Part shown: piece by piece, positions 50,625 to 59,529 of the stretch
Layout of the letters: each line of letters opens with the position of its first letter
Position numbering within the stretch: position 1 is the first letter of the stretch
From: Streptacidiphilus sp. P02-A3a
GTDB taxonomy: Bacteria > Actinomycetota > Actinomycetes > Streptomycetales > Streptomycetaceae
NCBI RefSeq assembly: GCF_014084105.1
Contig: NZ_CP048289.1
Location: forward strand, 2,551,922-2,615,921
Reading direction: 5' to 3'
DNA length: 64,000 nucleotides
Notes under the pieces: generated by a model
The model's input: only the letters and a program-made list of their open reading frames with translations
Databases searched by the model: none
Told to the model about the DNA's origin: nothing
Translations under genes and position numbers: made by a program

Positions 50625-52715
50625 TCACCCCCGCCCGTCGATCAACTCCCCGTACGCCTGGAGCACGTCCGGCAGCCGCAGCGTGGCCAGGTCCTGCCGG
50701 GTCGGTGGCTCGGTCAGCACCGACAGCCGCAGGTCGCGGTAGGCACAGGACTTCTCGTACAGGGTCCGGATGAAGCGTCCGTTGCCCAACTCGTCGATCC
50801 AGCCCTCGCGGACCACGTGCGCGCAGATGCTGCGCAGCTCCTCGGTGGCCTCCTCGTCCCAGAAGTCGCCGTCCCCGGCGGCCAGCGCCCGGCCGATCGA
50901 GGTCAGCTCGGCCGGGCGGTAACTGGGGAAGTCCACCCGGCTGGTGAAGCGCGAGTTCAGCCCGGGATTGGCGGCCAGCAGCCGGTTCATCCCCTCCGGG
51001 TAGCCCGCGAGGATCACCACCAGCCGGTCCCGGTTGTCCTCGGCGCGCTTCAGCAGCACCTGGAGCGCCTCGTCGCCGTAGGCGTCGCCCTTGCTGTAGC
51101 CGGAGTTGGCGAGGCTGTAGGCCTCGTCCACGAACAGCACCCCGTCCAGCGCCGAGTCGATCAGCTCGTTCGCCTTGACCGCCGTCTGGCCCAGGAACTC
51201 GCCCACCAGATCCGCGCGTTGGGCCTCCACCAGATGGTCGCCGGAGAGCAGCCCGAGGGCGTAGAACACCCGGCCGAGTATCCGGGCCACGGTGGTCTTG
51301 CCGGTCCCCGAGGGGCCGGAGAAGACGAAGTGCCGCTTCGGCGGCTGCACCGGCAGGCCCTGGTCCGAGCGCAGTTGGGCCATCCGCAGCTGCGCCGACA
51401 GCGCCAGCACCTGCCGCTTGACCGGCTCCATGCCGACCATCCGCTCCAGCTCCGCCAGCGCCGCCTCCAGCCCCGGCCGGTCCGGCCGCAGCCCGCTCAG
51501 CGCGTTCATCCCGCTGAACCCGCCGAGGCCGCCGGTCCCGGCGGTCAGCGCGGACGCCAGCGGCGGACGGCCGTTGCCCGGGGCCGGATCGGTCGGGGCG
51601 CTGCCGCGCGGCGCGGGCGGCACCGGATCCGACTCCAGCAGCCCGGGCAGCAGCGAGCCCTCGGCGCCGGTCTCCGGCAGCCCGCCGTCGGTGACCCCGC
51701 CGTCCGGAACGCCACCGTCGGCCTCCGGCAGGCCGCCCTCCGGCAACCCGCCGTCGGAGAGCCCGCTGTCGGACAGCGCGGTCTCCGACAGCGCGTCGAA
51801 GTAGCCTGCCTCGAAGGGCTGTTCACCCAGTCCCGGTCCCGGATCCGCGCCCGGCGCGGGACGCGGACCGGACGCCCCCGGCGCCCCCGCGTGCCGAGGC
51901 CGCTGCAACGGCGGTGCCGGGGCCTCCAGCAGCGCCGGATCCACCCCGTCCTCCGCCGCGATCGCCGCCAGCCGGGCCGAGGTGTCCATGAAGCCCGGAT
52001 CCACCCGCTGCACCGCCCGGTACAGCGACACCGCCGCCGCGCTGCGCCCACCGCCCTCGTACGCGCGCGCCAGCCAGTACCGCAGCTCCTTGCGCTGCGG
52101 CTGCTCCGAGCGGCAGCGCGCCAGCGAGGTCGCCAGCGGCAGCTCCGCCTGCCCGCACATGTCCAGCCGGACCCGGGCCATCCCGCCGAACAGCCCCGCC
52201 TCGATGCCCAGCAGCGGATCGTCCAGCAGGCCGTCGGTGTCCCGGATCAGTTGCTCCCAGTCCTTCAGCAGGTACGAGCGGCAGGCGTGCAGGAAGCGCA
52301 CCGAGCGGTCCTCGTCGGCCGGCCGACAGTCGGCCAACGCCCGCTCCAGCTCCGGCAGATGGCGTCCGTCCAGCCAGTGCGAGGCATGGGCGAGGGCGAG
52401 GTCCCTGGCGTCCTCCAGGATCGGCTGCACCCACCAGCCCAGCCAGTACCAGGAGCTCAGCGGGCGGCGGTGGCGGCGGCGCTGCTCACCGAAGCGGTCC
52501 CGGTGGCGCTGCATCGCCAGCAGCGCGGCGGAGGTCTCCGAGCGCAGTGCGTGCAGGCCGAGCCAGGCGTCGGCCATCCCCGGGTCGATCCGCACGGCGG
52601 CGCGGAACTCCTCCTCGGCGCGGGTGTACGCGCCTGCGGCGTAGGCGTCCATCGCTCGCAACCAGGCGCGGTCGGCCAGGCTGCGGGAACCCCTGGTGTC
52701 GTCGTCAGTCCCCAC
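50625..52715 (-). CDS. EccA-like AAA+ ATPase (CbxX/CfqX family)
   Basis: 696 residues. N-terminal TPR-like helical domain (about 1-280; AYTRAEEEFRAAVRIDPGMA), a low-complexity linker with Asp/Gly/Leu repeats (SDGGLPEGGLPE, DGGVPDGGVTDGGLPE, about 305-400), and a C-terminal AAA+ domain with Walker A FSGPSGTGKTTVARILG, Walker B GVLFVDEAYSL and NSRFTSRVDF. Same architecture as EccA of type VII (ESX) secretion, but no other ESX gene is nearby. GTG 52715 follows AGGGGGAC. Confidence 0.82.
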   Translation of the reverse strand: MGTDDDTRGSRSLADRAWLRAMDAYAAGAYTRAEEEFRAAVRIDPGMADAWLGLHALRSETSAALLAMQRHRDRFGEQRRRHRRPLSSWYWLGWWVQPILEDARDLALAHASHWLDGRHLPELERALADCRPADEDRSVRFLHACRSYLLKDWEQLIRDTDGLLDDPLLGIEAGLFGGMARVRLDMCGQAELPLATSLARCRSEQPQRKELRYWLARAYEGGGRSAAAVSLYRAVQRVDPGFMDTSARLAAIAAEDGVDPALLEAPAPPLQRPRHAGAPGASGPRPAPGADPGPGLGEQPFEAGYFDALSETALSDSGLSDGGLPEGGLPEADGGVPDGGVTDGGLPETGAEGSLLPGLLESDPVPPAPRGSAPTDPAPGNGRPPLASALTAGTGGLGGFSGMNALSGLRPDRPGLEAALAELERMVGMEPVKRQVLALSAQLRMAQLRSDQGLPVQPPKRHFVFSGPSGTGKTTVARILGRVFYALGLLSGDHLVEAQRADLVGEFLGQTAVKANELIDSALDGVLFVDEAYSLANSGYSKGDAYGDEALQVLLKRAEDNRDRLVVILAGYPEGMNRLLAANPGLNSRFTSRVDFPSYRPAELTSIGRALAAGDGDFWDEEATEELRSICAHVVREGWIDELGNGRFIRTLYEKSCAYRDLRLSVLTEPPTRQDLATLRLPDVLQAYGELIDGRG

Positions 52716-53268
52716 TGTCAGTCCCCCTGCCGCGCGTTGCCGTATCGGTCGCCCCCGACCCAAGCACCGGGGCCCACACACCGGGATGGTGAGTACCGGG
52801 ACCCCGCTGGCAAAACACCATGACGGCCCATCGGCGCACGCGCAACGCCCGTGCGCCTTGAGGGCATCGTACCGGGGCGCTGCTGATCCGTAAGGGTGCC
52901 GCGCGGGGATGGGCGCAGTGTGGCTGGTAGTTGAGGATGCGGGCGGGCCTGCGGCATCCGGTCGGGAAGCGGGTTAGCCGGACGTATATGCCAGATTGGG
53001 GCTCGTGTGGCTGCTGTGTTCCGTGGGGCTGCCGATGACGTATGCCCGAACTGTCCGACTTGCCTCGCCACCTTCGCCGTCGCGGCCCGCCGCAGCGGCT
53101 CCCACCAGCGGGAACCCGCCGGTCTCGGCCTGCGCGGCGGCGGTGCCCGGCTCGATCCGGCGCACCGTCCGCAGTCTCCGGTACCGGCGCGGCCCGCCGC
53201 AAGGGGACATCACGCACACTTCCGGCGCCCGTGCGCGGGGCGCACCCCTCCGCTCTCGGCTCCCAGCG
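52716..53268. other. Gap without a supported gene
   Basis: About 550 bp between the AAA+ ATPase gene and the CsoR-type boxes. Open frames exist on both strands but show no family features, no consistent start signals and heavy overlap; none is called. It must hold the promoter of the ATPase gene at its left end. No repeat of note. Confidence 0.6.
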
Positions 53269-53313
53269 TACCCCGGGGGGTATGTTAGCGTGATGGTCAC
53301 ACACCCCGGGGGT
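53269..53313. promoter_or_regulatory. Two CsoR/CstR-type operators before the small Cys-rich gene
   Basis: TACCCCGGGGGGTA (53269-53282) and ACCCCGGGGGT (53303-53313). GC-rich palindromes with flanking TA are typical CsoR/CstR family sites. They lie 60-105 nt upstream of the gene at 53375 and match a third site before the regulator gene at 53913. Confidence 0.75.
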
Positions 53314-53374
53314 ATCCGGGGGAAACCCCGTCATCGTGGCGACGCGCTTCGCGGGCCTGAGAGGAAGCTGAACC

Positions 53375-53578
53375 ATGTGCCAGCGCACCACCTGTCGTAC
53401 CTGTGGCAAGGCCGGGTTCCGCGGCTGCGGCCAGCACGTCGAGCAGGTGCTCGCCGGTGTCCCGGCCGCGCAGCGGTGCGCCTGTGCGGCGCGCCGGGCG
53501 GCGGCCCCCGCTGAGGCCGCCGCCCCCGGCGGGAACCGTGGGCAGCGCCGCTTCCTCGGACTGTTCGGCCGCCGCTAG
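53375..53578 (+). CDS. Small Cys-rich protein, probable zinc or metal binder
   Basis: 67 residues. The first 37 hold six cysteines in CxxxxCxxC (MCQRTTCRTCGKAGFRGC) and CAC near residue 37, with a His in GQHVEQVLAGVP. The C-terminal half is Ala-rich and basic. Small proteins with this start occur next to CsoR/CstR genes in actinobacteria (recollection). ATG 53375 follows GAGAGGAAG. Two operators lie directly upstream. Probably part of the copper or sulfide response; biochemical role unknown. Confidence 0.72.
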   Translation: MCQRTTCRTCGKAGFRGCGQHVEQVLAGVPAAQRCACAARRAAAPAEAAAPGGNRGQRRFLGLFGRR

Positions 53579-53613
53579 CGGCTGTGGCGGCCGGGCGGTC
53601 GGACCGGCAGCGG

Positions 53614-54411
<798 letters not shown>

Positions 54412-54414
54412 TCA

Positions 54415-54482
54415 CGTCGGCCCTGCTGAACTGCTCGAATGTCACGGGGGAACGACATTCGAGCAGTCCAGCAGGGCCGACG
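54415..54482. repeat. 29-bp near-perfect inverted repeat
   Basis: Arms 54415-54443 and 54454-54482 (starting CGTCGGCCCTGCTG) are complementary at 28 of 29 positions around a 10-nt loop. Both strands translate to similar peptides as a result. It is within a 376-bp gap (54313-54688) that holds no supported gene. Far longer than needed for an ordinary terminator; candidate MITE or mobile repeat, or a bidirectional terminator. Confidence 0.75.
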
Positions 54483-54688
54483 TGCGACTGTCGCCGGGGA
54501 ACGGCCGACGACAGCGGCCGGAAGTGTGGTGTTGCCACCGATCCCCGCTGAAGAGAACGTAGTTGCTGCCCGTGATGCCGGTCAAGGGGATCCATGCAGG
54601 TCGGCTGCCGGTGCGGGGCGGCGCGGGGTGGGAATTCGTCCGGTTTTCGTTGGCTGTGGGACAGCCTAGGGGGCCCGGGCTGTTCCGA

Positions 54689-55306
54689 TTACTGAGCGTG
54701 ATCGAGTGGATGATCCGCAAAAGTGTTCATTTCCCAACTTGCCCCGTGGATCAGGACATCGGCGCTGGGACGGCTCGGGTCGGCGGCGAAGTGCGCCGCC
54801 TCGGCGCGCGCCCAGCCGCGCCAGAAGGCGGCCAGCCCGGGACCGTCGCGCGCCTCGCCACGGGCCCGGGCGACGGCGGCCGGGAGGTCCATCCACACCA
54901 GGTGGGCCAGGTGCGGGCGCAGCGCGCGACGGCCGGAACCGACGCCCTCGACCAGGACCACCGGCGCCGGCGGGATCTCCCGGGACGCGTCGAAGCGCCG
55001 GGTGGTCCAGTCGTAGACCCGGTGCCGGGCCGCCTCGCCGCGCGACAGCGGGGCCAGCACCTCGGCCTCCAGCCGCCCGGTCCAGTCGAAGAACTGCTCG
55101 TGGGTCGCCAGGTCGTCCAGGTGGACCACCGGTGCGCCGTCCAGCTCCCCGGCCAGGGCGGCCGCGAACGTGGTCTTGCCCGAGCCCGCGTGCCCGTCGA
55201 CCGCCACCAGCCGGACCGGGCCGCAGGAGGGCGGCAGCGAGCGCAGACGGGTGGCGAGGGCGGGGAGCGCGCTGCTGGGCGCGGGGCTGCTGGGCTGCAT
55301 GTTCAC
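54689..55306 (-). CDS. Uridine kinase-like P-loop NTPase
   Basis: 205 residues. Walker A VAVDGHAGSGKTTFA (about residues 34-48), HLDDLATHEQFFDW and VVLVEGVGSGRRALRP as in the uridine kinase/phosphoribulokinase-like family; an Arg-rich lid lies at about 140-150. Nucleoside or other small-molecule kinase; substrate unknown. Start at GTG 55306; ATG 55300 is an alternative. Confidence 0.75.
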   Translation of the reverse strand: MNMQPSSPAPSSALPALATRLRSLPPSCGPVRLVAVDGHAGSGKTTFAAALAGELDGAPVVHLDDLATHEQFFDWTGRLEAEVLAPLSRGEAARHRVYDWTTRRFDASREIPPAPVVLVEGVGSGRRALRPHLAHLVWMDLPAAVARARGEARDGPGLAAFWRGWARAEAAHFAADPSRPSADVLIHGASWEMNTFADHPLDHAQ

Positions 55307-55378
55307 CCCAGGGTAATCGCCCCGTGCCGGAAGCGGCAGGTCACCGGCGCGGTGGCGGGCACACCGCAGCGGCGGCGA

Positions 55379-55438
55379 GTGGACCCGCGAGCGAACCCGC
55401 GAGCGAACCCGCGAGTGGACCCGCGAGCGAACCGGGTG
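55379..55438. repeat. 12-bp tandem repeat, five copies
   Basis: Units GTGGACCCGCGA, GCGAACCCGCGA (twice), GTGGACCCGCGA and a degenerate GCGAACCGGGTG in tandem, in the gap between two minus-strand genes. Copy number may vary between strains. Confidence 0.75.
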
Positions 55439-55463
55439 AAGTGGAACCTGTGCTGATGGTCCG

Positions 55464-55856
55464 TCAGCGGCGCTGCGCCGGGGTCCGCAGCGGGCGCGAG
55501 CCGGGGCCGCCGACGTGGGAGAACGGCTGGCGGCGCCAGTCGAGCTCGGGCGGGAGGGTCAGCAGCGCCTCCAGCGACGGCTCGGCGTCGAAGTCGGGCT
55601 CGTCCTCCAGCTCGTCGGCCTCGTCCACCGGCCGTCCCGAGCCCGCGCACAGGGCCGGGGAGAAGGGGTGCCAGGCGGTCGGCAGCAACGCGTGCTTGGG
55701 GAAGCGCTCCTCGTCGCCCAGCAGGGCGATCGGACGGTCGCACTCGGGGCAGCGGAGCCGGACGATGTCCCAGGTCTCGCCGTCGCCCGGGTCGAGACCG
55801 GGGTCGACCCCCGGCAGAGCGGTATCGGCAGGCGGCAGCTCATGGGTGATGGACAT
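55464..55856 (-). CDS. Small protein with Cys pair, unknown function
   Basis: 130 residues. RLRCPECDRPIALL (about residues 33-46) with a CxxC pair and a further Cys in PALCAGSG about 30 residues later could bind zinc. The C-terminal part is acidic (DEADELEDEPDFDAEPSLEA). ATG 55856 follows GAGGGGGA. No family recognised. Confidence 0.6.
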   Translation of the reverse strand: MSITHELPPADTALPGVDPGLDPGDGETWDIVRLRCPECDRPIALLGDEERFPKHALLPTAWHPFSPALCAGSGRPVDEADELEDEPDFDAEPSLEALLTLPPELDWRRQPFSHVGGPGSRPLRTPAQRR

Positions 55857-56142
55857 GTGTCCCCCTCGGCGGTGGGTGTGGATGACTCCCTCCGCACGGA
55901 AGAGCCCCCAGGAGGCGGAGGAGTCACTGCCAGGACTTCCCGCCCCCACGAACGAATAATCCTGGGACTCGATATCTCGACATATGACAGATGTGGCCTT
56001 CGTCACAGGTCGCACGGACTCCCGTCCGGTCCCGACGGCGCACAGCACGGCGCACTGCACGGCGCACGGAAGGGCGCGCGTCGGGGTGCCCGGCCCGGTA
56101 CCCGGTATCCCGCACACCCGGCGCGAACAGGGCGGCTTCGGA

Positions 56143-56148
56143 TAGCCT
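56143..56148 (+). promoter_or_regulatory. -10 element of a leaderless Lrp-type gene
   Basis: TAGCCT ends 8 nt before the GTG start, so transcription would begin at or next to the start codon. No Shine-Dalgarno is present, consistent with a leaderless mRNA, which is common in actinobacteria. Confidence 0.45.
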
Positions 56149-56156
56149 CGGCTGTC

Positions 56157-56600
56157 GTGGAGGACTTGGATCGTCAGATTGTGCAGCTGCTCGTCGGTGA
56201 CGGGCGGATGAGCTACACCGACCTGGGCAAGGCCACCGGCCTGTCGACCTCGGCGGTGCACCAGCGCGTCCGCAGGCTGGAGCAGCGCGGGGTGATCCGG
56301 GGGTACGCGGCGATCGTCGACCCGGAGGCCGTGGCGCTGCCGCTGACCGCGTTCATCTCGGTCAAGCCGTTCGACCCGAGCGCGCCGGACGACGCCCCGG
56401 AGCGTCTGGCCGACCTGGAGGAGATCGAGGCCTGCCACAGCGTCGCCGGTGACGAGAGCTACATCCTCAAGGTCCGGGTGGCCGGGCCGAACGACCTGGA
56501 GCACCTGCTGGCCCGGATCCGCAGCGCCGCCGGGGTCTCCACCCGCACCACGGTGGTGCTGAGCACCCCCTACGAGTCCCGCCCGCCGCGCCTGCCCTGA
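56157..56600 (+). CDS. Lrp/AsnC-family transcriptional regulator
   Basis: 147 residues. N-terminal HTH (LDRQIVQLLVGDGRMSYTDL; STSAVHQRVRRLEQRGVIRG) and a C-terminal RAM ligand-binding domain (FISVKPFD; EACHSVAGDESYILKVRVAG; LLARIRSAAGV). Usual ligand is an amino acid. GTG 56157, probably leaderless. The next gene on the strand is an amidohydrolase, separated by tandem repeats. Confidence 0.9.
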   Translation: MEDLDRQIVQLLVGDGRMSYTDLGKATGLSTSAVHQRVRRLEQRGVIRGYAAIVDPEAVALPLTAFISVKPFDPSAPDDAPERLADLEEIEACHSVAGDESYILKVRVAGPNDLEHLLARIRSAAGVSTRTTVVLSTPYESRPPRLP

Positions 56601-56607
56601 CCGGCAC

Positions 56608-56662
56608 CCCGAAAGGCGGCGTCCCGAAAGGCGGCGTCCCGAAAGGCGGCGCCCCGAAAGGC
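56608..56662 (+). repeat. 15-bp tandem repeat, about 3.5 copies
   Basis: Unit CCCGAAAGGCGGCGT repeated at 56608, 56623 and 56638 (last base C), with a partial fourth copy. Lies between the Lrp gene stop and the amidohydrolase promoter. Likely slippage-derived. Confidence 0.7.
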
Positions 56663-56727
56663 CCGGGAACGCGGCGCCGCGACCCGTGCGGGCGGGTGCG
56701 GTGCCCGGACGGGGCAGACTGTCGGGC

Positions 56728-58398
56728 ATGACCTCGCGCCCGACCCCCGTCCGTGCCCTCCCCGCCCCCGGCGAGCCCGCCCCGCGCACCCTGCTGCTGC
56801 GCGGTGGCCACGTCTACAGCCCGGCGGACCCCTTCGCCACCGCCGTCCTGGTGCAGGACGGGACGGTCGCCTGGGTCGGCTCGGAGAGCGCGGCCGACAG
56901 CTACGCCCGCGACGCCGACGCGGTCACCGACCTCGCCGGGGCGCTGGTCACCCCCGCCTTCGTGGACGCCCACGTGCACGCCACCGCCACCGGCCTGGCG
57001 CTGACCGGCCTGGACCTGACCGGCTGCCCGAGCCTGGCCGAGGCGCTGGCCCGGATCGCCGCGTTCGTCCGCGCGCGGCCCGCCGGGGGCGTCGTGGTCG
57101 GCCACGGCTGGGACGAGACCCGCTGGTCCGAGCGCCGGGCGCCGACCCTGGCCGAGCTGGACGACGCCTGCGCCGGGGCGGCCGTCTACCTCTCGCGCAC
57201 CGATGTCCACTCCGCACTGGCGTCCAGCGCGCTGCGGGCCCTGGCCGACCGGGAGGCCGCCGCCGACGGCGGCCTGGCCGCCCTGCCCGGGCACCACCCG
57301 GAGCAGCCGCTGACCCGCGCCGCGCACCACCTGGTGCGCGCCGCCGCGCTGGCGCACCTCGGCCCGGCCCAGCGGGAGGGCGCGCAGCGGGCGGCGCTGC
57401 GCCGGGCCGCCGAGGTCGGCATCGGCGCGGTGCACGAGTGCGCCGGTCCCGGGATCTCCTCGGCCGAGGACCTGACCGGGCTGCTGGCGCTGGCCGAGCA
57501 GGGCGACGGGCCCGAGGTCTTCGGCTACTGGGGCGAGCTGGGCGCGGTGGACACCGCCCGCAGGCTGGGGGCGGTCGGCGCGGGCGGGGACCTGTTCGTC
57601 GACGGCGCGATCGGGTCGCACACCGCCTGCCTGCACGCCCCCTACACCGACGCCCCGGCCGAGGAGGGGGCCGGCTACCTGACCGCCGAGCAGGTCGCCG
57701 ACCACGTCGCCGCCTGCACCGAGGCCGGGATGCAGGCCGGGTTCCACGCCATCGGCGACGCCGCGCTGACGGACCTGCTGCGGGGCGTCCGCGCCGTCGC
57801 CGACCGGCTCGGCCTGGCCCGGGTCCGCGCGCTGCGGCACCGGGTCGAGCACGCCGAGATGCTGGACCAGGACGGCATCGCCGCCTTCGCCGAGCTGGGC
57901 CTCACCGCCTCCGTCCAGCCCGCCTTCGACGCCGCCTGGGGCGGTCCTGACGGCATGTACGCGGACCGGCTGGGGGCCGACCGGGCCCGGACGATGAACC
58001 CCTTCGCGGCGCTGCTGCGGGCCGGGGTGCCGCTGGCCTTCGGCTCGGACGCCCCGGTCACCGCGCTGGACCCGTGGGGCACGGTGCGCGCCGCCGCCTT
58101 CCACCGCACGCCGGAGCACCGGATCTCGGTCCGGGCCGCGTTCACCGCGCACACCAGGGGCGGCTGGCGGGCGCTGGGCCGGGACGACGCGGGCACGCTG
58201 GTGCCGGGCGCGCCCGCCTCGTACGCCGTCTGGTCCCCGGCCGAGCTGGTGGTCCAGGCGCCGGACGAGCGGGTGGCCAACTGGTCCACCGACCCGCGCT
58301 CCGGGGTGCCGGGGCTGCCCGACCTGACACCCGGCGGGGCCGTCCCGCGCTGCCTGGCCACCGTCGTCCGGGGGCGCACGGTGCACCTGGCCGGGTAG
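56728..58398 (+). CDS. Amidohydrolase family protein (YtcJ-like)
   Basis: 556 residues. Amidohydrolase hallmarks: LVTPAFVDAHVHATATGLA (metal site HxH, about residues 72-90), GHGWDETRW, AIGSHTACLHAPY, FHAIGDAAL, RHRVEHAEML and FGSDAPVTALDPW with the metal Asp. YtcJ-type enzymes hydrolyse N-acyl or imine-like bonds; substrate unknown. ATG 56728. CAGACT ending 8 nt upstream suggests another leaderless transcript. Confidence 0.86.
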   Translation: MTSRPTPVRALPAPGEPAPRTLLLRGGHVYSPADPFATAVLVQDGTVAWVGSESAADSYARDADAVTDLAGALVTPAFVDAHVHATATGLALTGLDLTGCPSLAEALARIAAFVRARPAGGVVVGHGWDETRWSERRAPTLAELDDACAGAAVYLSRTDVHSALASSALRALADREAAADGGLAALPGHHPEQPLTRAAHHLVRAAALAHLGPAQREGAQRAALRRAAEVGIGAVHECAGPGISSAEDLTGLLALAEQGDGPEVFGYWGELGAVDTARRLGAVGAGGDLFVDGAIGSHTACLHAPYTDAPAEEGAGYLTAEQVADHVAACTEAGMQAGFHAIGDAALTDLLRGVRAVADRLGLARVRALRHRVEHAEMLDQDGIAAFAELGLTASVQPAFDAAWGGPDGMYADRLGADRARTMNPFAALLRAGVPLAFGSDAPVTALDPWGTVRAAAFHRTPEHRISVRAAFTAHTRGGWRALGRDDAGTLVPGAPASYAVWSPAELVVQAPDERVANWSTDPRSGVPGLPDLTPGGAVPRCLATVVRGRTVHLAG

Positions 58399-58980
58399 GG
58401 CCGTCCGGGGGGAGGTTCCGGTTTCATAGCTTCTTGGAAGAAAAGATACGATTCTGCTCCGTATGAGTGGCGATCAGCGTCCGGATACCGCCGAACGATG
58501 GGCGTCCACGGCGCCCGGCCGGGGCCCCAAACACCGCTCTGACCTGCTGTGACGGTTCATCGTGGCAGGTCGGGGGGCAGTTGACAGGCAGTGGCCGACG
58601 ACGGGTAGGTTCGGCCGCGTCCACCTTCCGGAATCCTCTGCGGGACCGACCGACCGGAACACCTCCACGCAAAACCCGAGACCACAACTGGGCCAACGAG
58701 CGGCGTCCCCGGACACCGACAGGCAGCCAGGTCCAGTCCTGCAGGCCCGGGGAGCGCGGGCGCCGGCAGGCCAACCGGGGCCGGTCGGCAGGTGGGACCC
58801 GAGCACGGCCCGGACGTTCAGTAGACAACGGCTCTCGGTCGATCCGCAGCCAGCGGATCCCAGGTCGGACCGAAGAACGTTCGGGCCGTGCTCGCTGTGC
58901 TGCGCCGGAAGGGCGAACGCGGCTGACTGCGGACCTCCGGTTCCTTTGTTCCGCGCACCCGCTGTGGGACAACCGGTCCT
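58399..58980. other. Gap of about 580 bp with strong RNA structure but no supported gene
   Basis: Starts with an AT-rich stretch (58420-58465, including GATACGATT, a possible promoter), then a GACCTGC/GCAGGTC hairpin (58541-58547 with 58565-58571), and a large folded element at 58801-58893 (listed separately). Reading frames here are open but show no family-like features on either strand. Confidence 0.55.
58801..58893 (+). ncRNA. Candidate structured RNA element
   Basis: Nested complementarity: P1 58801-58819 with 58875-58893 (19 bp, one mismatch, starting GAGCACGGCCCG), P2 TCGGTC 58835-58840 with GACCGA 58868-58873, P3 GATCCGC 58841-58847 with GCGGATC 58853-58859, loop AGCCA. Left internal loop is 15 nt, right is 1 nt. 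Located 87 nt upstream of the gene at 58981. Does not resemble a riboswitch I know. It could be a leader element, a small RNA or a processed hairpin. Confidence 0.5.
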
Positions 58981-59319
58981 ATGGCACTACACGTGGCACT
59001 TCAGGTGAACGTCTTCGAGGCCAACGGCTACCACTACCTGGACGAGGCGGAGCCGCGCATCCCGGCCGTCGGACCGCACCTGTCCGGGACCGTCTTCGAC
59101 TTCCAGGGCGGCGGGCGGCACGTCCGGTTCTTCTGCACCAGGCTCACCCTGGCCGAGAGCCTGGACCTGGGCCGGCTCGGCCGCCCCACCTGGCGCGCGC
59201 TCGGCCTGCGCGGTCCGCTCTACCTCAACGACGAGCTGCGGCAGGCGCTCGGCCTGGACTTCGACAACCGGGTCACCCACGCCGACGGCGCCCGCCACCT
59301 CAGCTGGCTCGCCCGGTGA
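58981..59319 (+). CDS. Conserved-looking small protein of unknown function
   Basis: 112 residues, no signal peptide or membrane helix. Mixed alpha/beta; includes VNVFEANGYHYLDEAEPR, a FQGGGRHVRFFCTRLTLAES strand-rich region and a C-terminal HADGARHLSWLAR. Family not recognised. ATG 58981 with weak ribosome-binding signal; GTG codons at 58993 and 59008 are possible starts. Follows the structured gap and precedes lnt by about 210 bp. Confidence 0.55.
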   Translation: MALHVALQVNVFEANGYHYLDEAEPRIPAVGPHLSGTVFDFQGGGRHVRFFCTRLTLAESLDLGRLGRPTWRALGLRGPLYLNDELRQALGLDFDNRVTHADGARHLSWLAR

Positions 59320-59529
59320 TCCCGGCGGCCGAACCAGGACGCGCTGTAGGCGTCCGGTCACCGGCCGCCGCGCACCGGCCCGGCCCCGGCATGAATCCCG
59401 GCAGAAAGCTGCCGTTTCCGGTGAGGATTCCCCTTTCCGGGCCCTCCGGACTGCTGCTTTCGCCCGCCTACGCTGTACCGTCGTCGCACGTCGTGCGGTC
59501 CCCACCGGTCGACGACGATTCAGATCTGT

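Noticed and set aside
52974-53514. Several overlapping open frames before the Cys-rich gene
   Set aside because: No consistent start signal, composition is shadow-like, and they cover the CsoR-type operators.
58424-58972. A 182-codon minus-strand frame in the gap before 58981
   Set aside because: Arg-rich with no motif, and it coincides with the strongly folding RNA segment.
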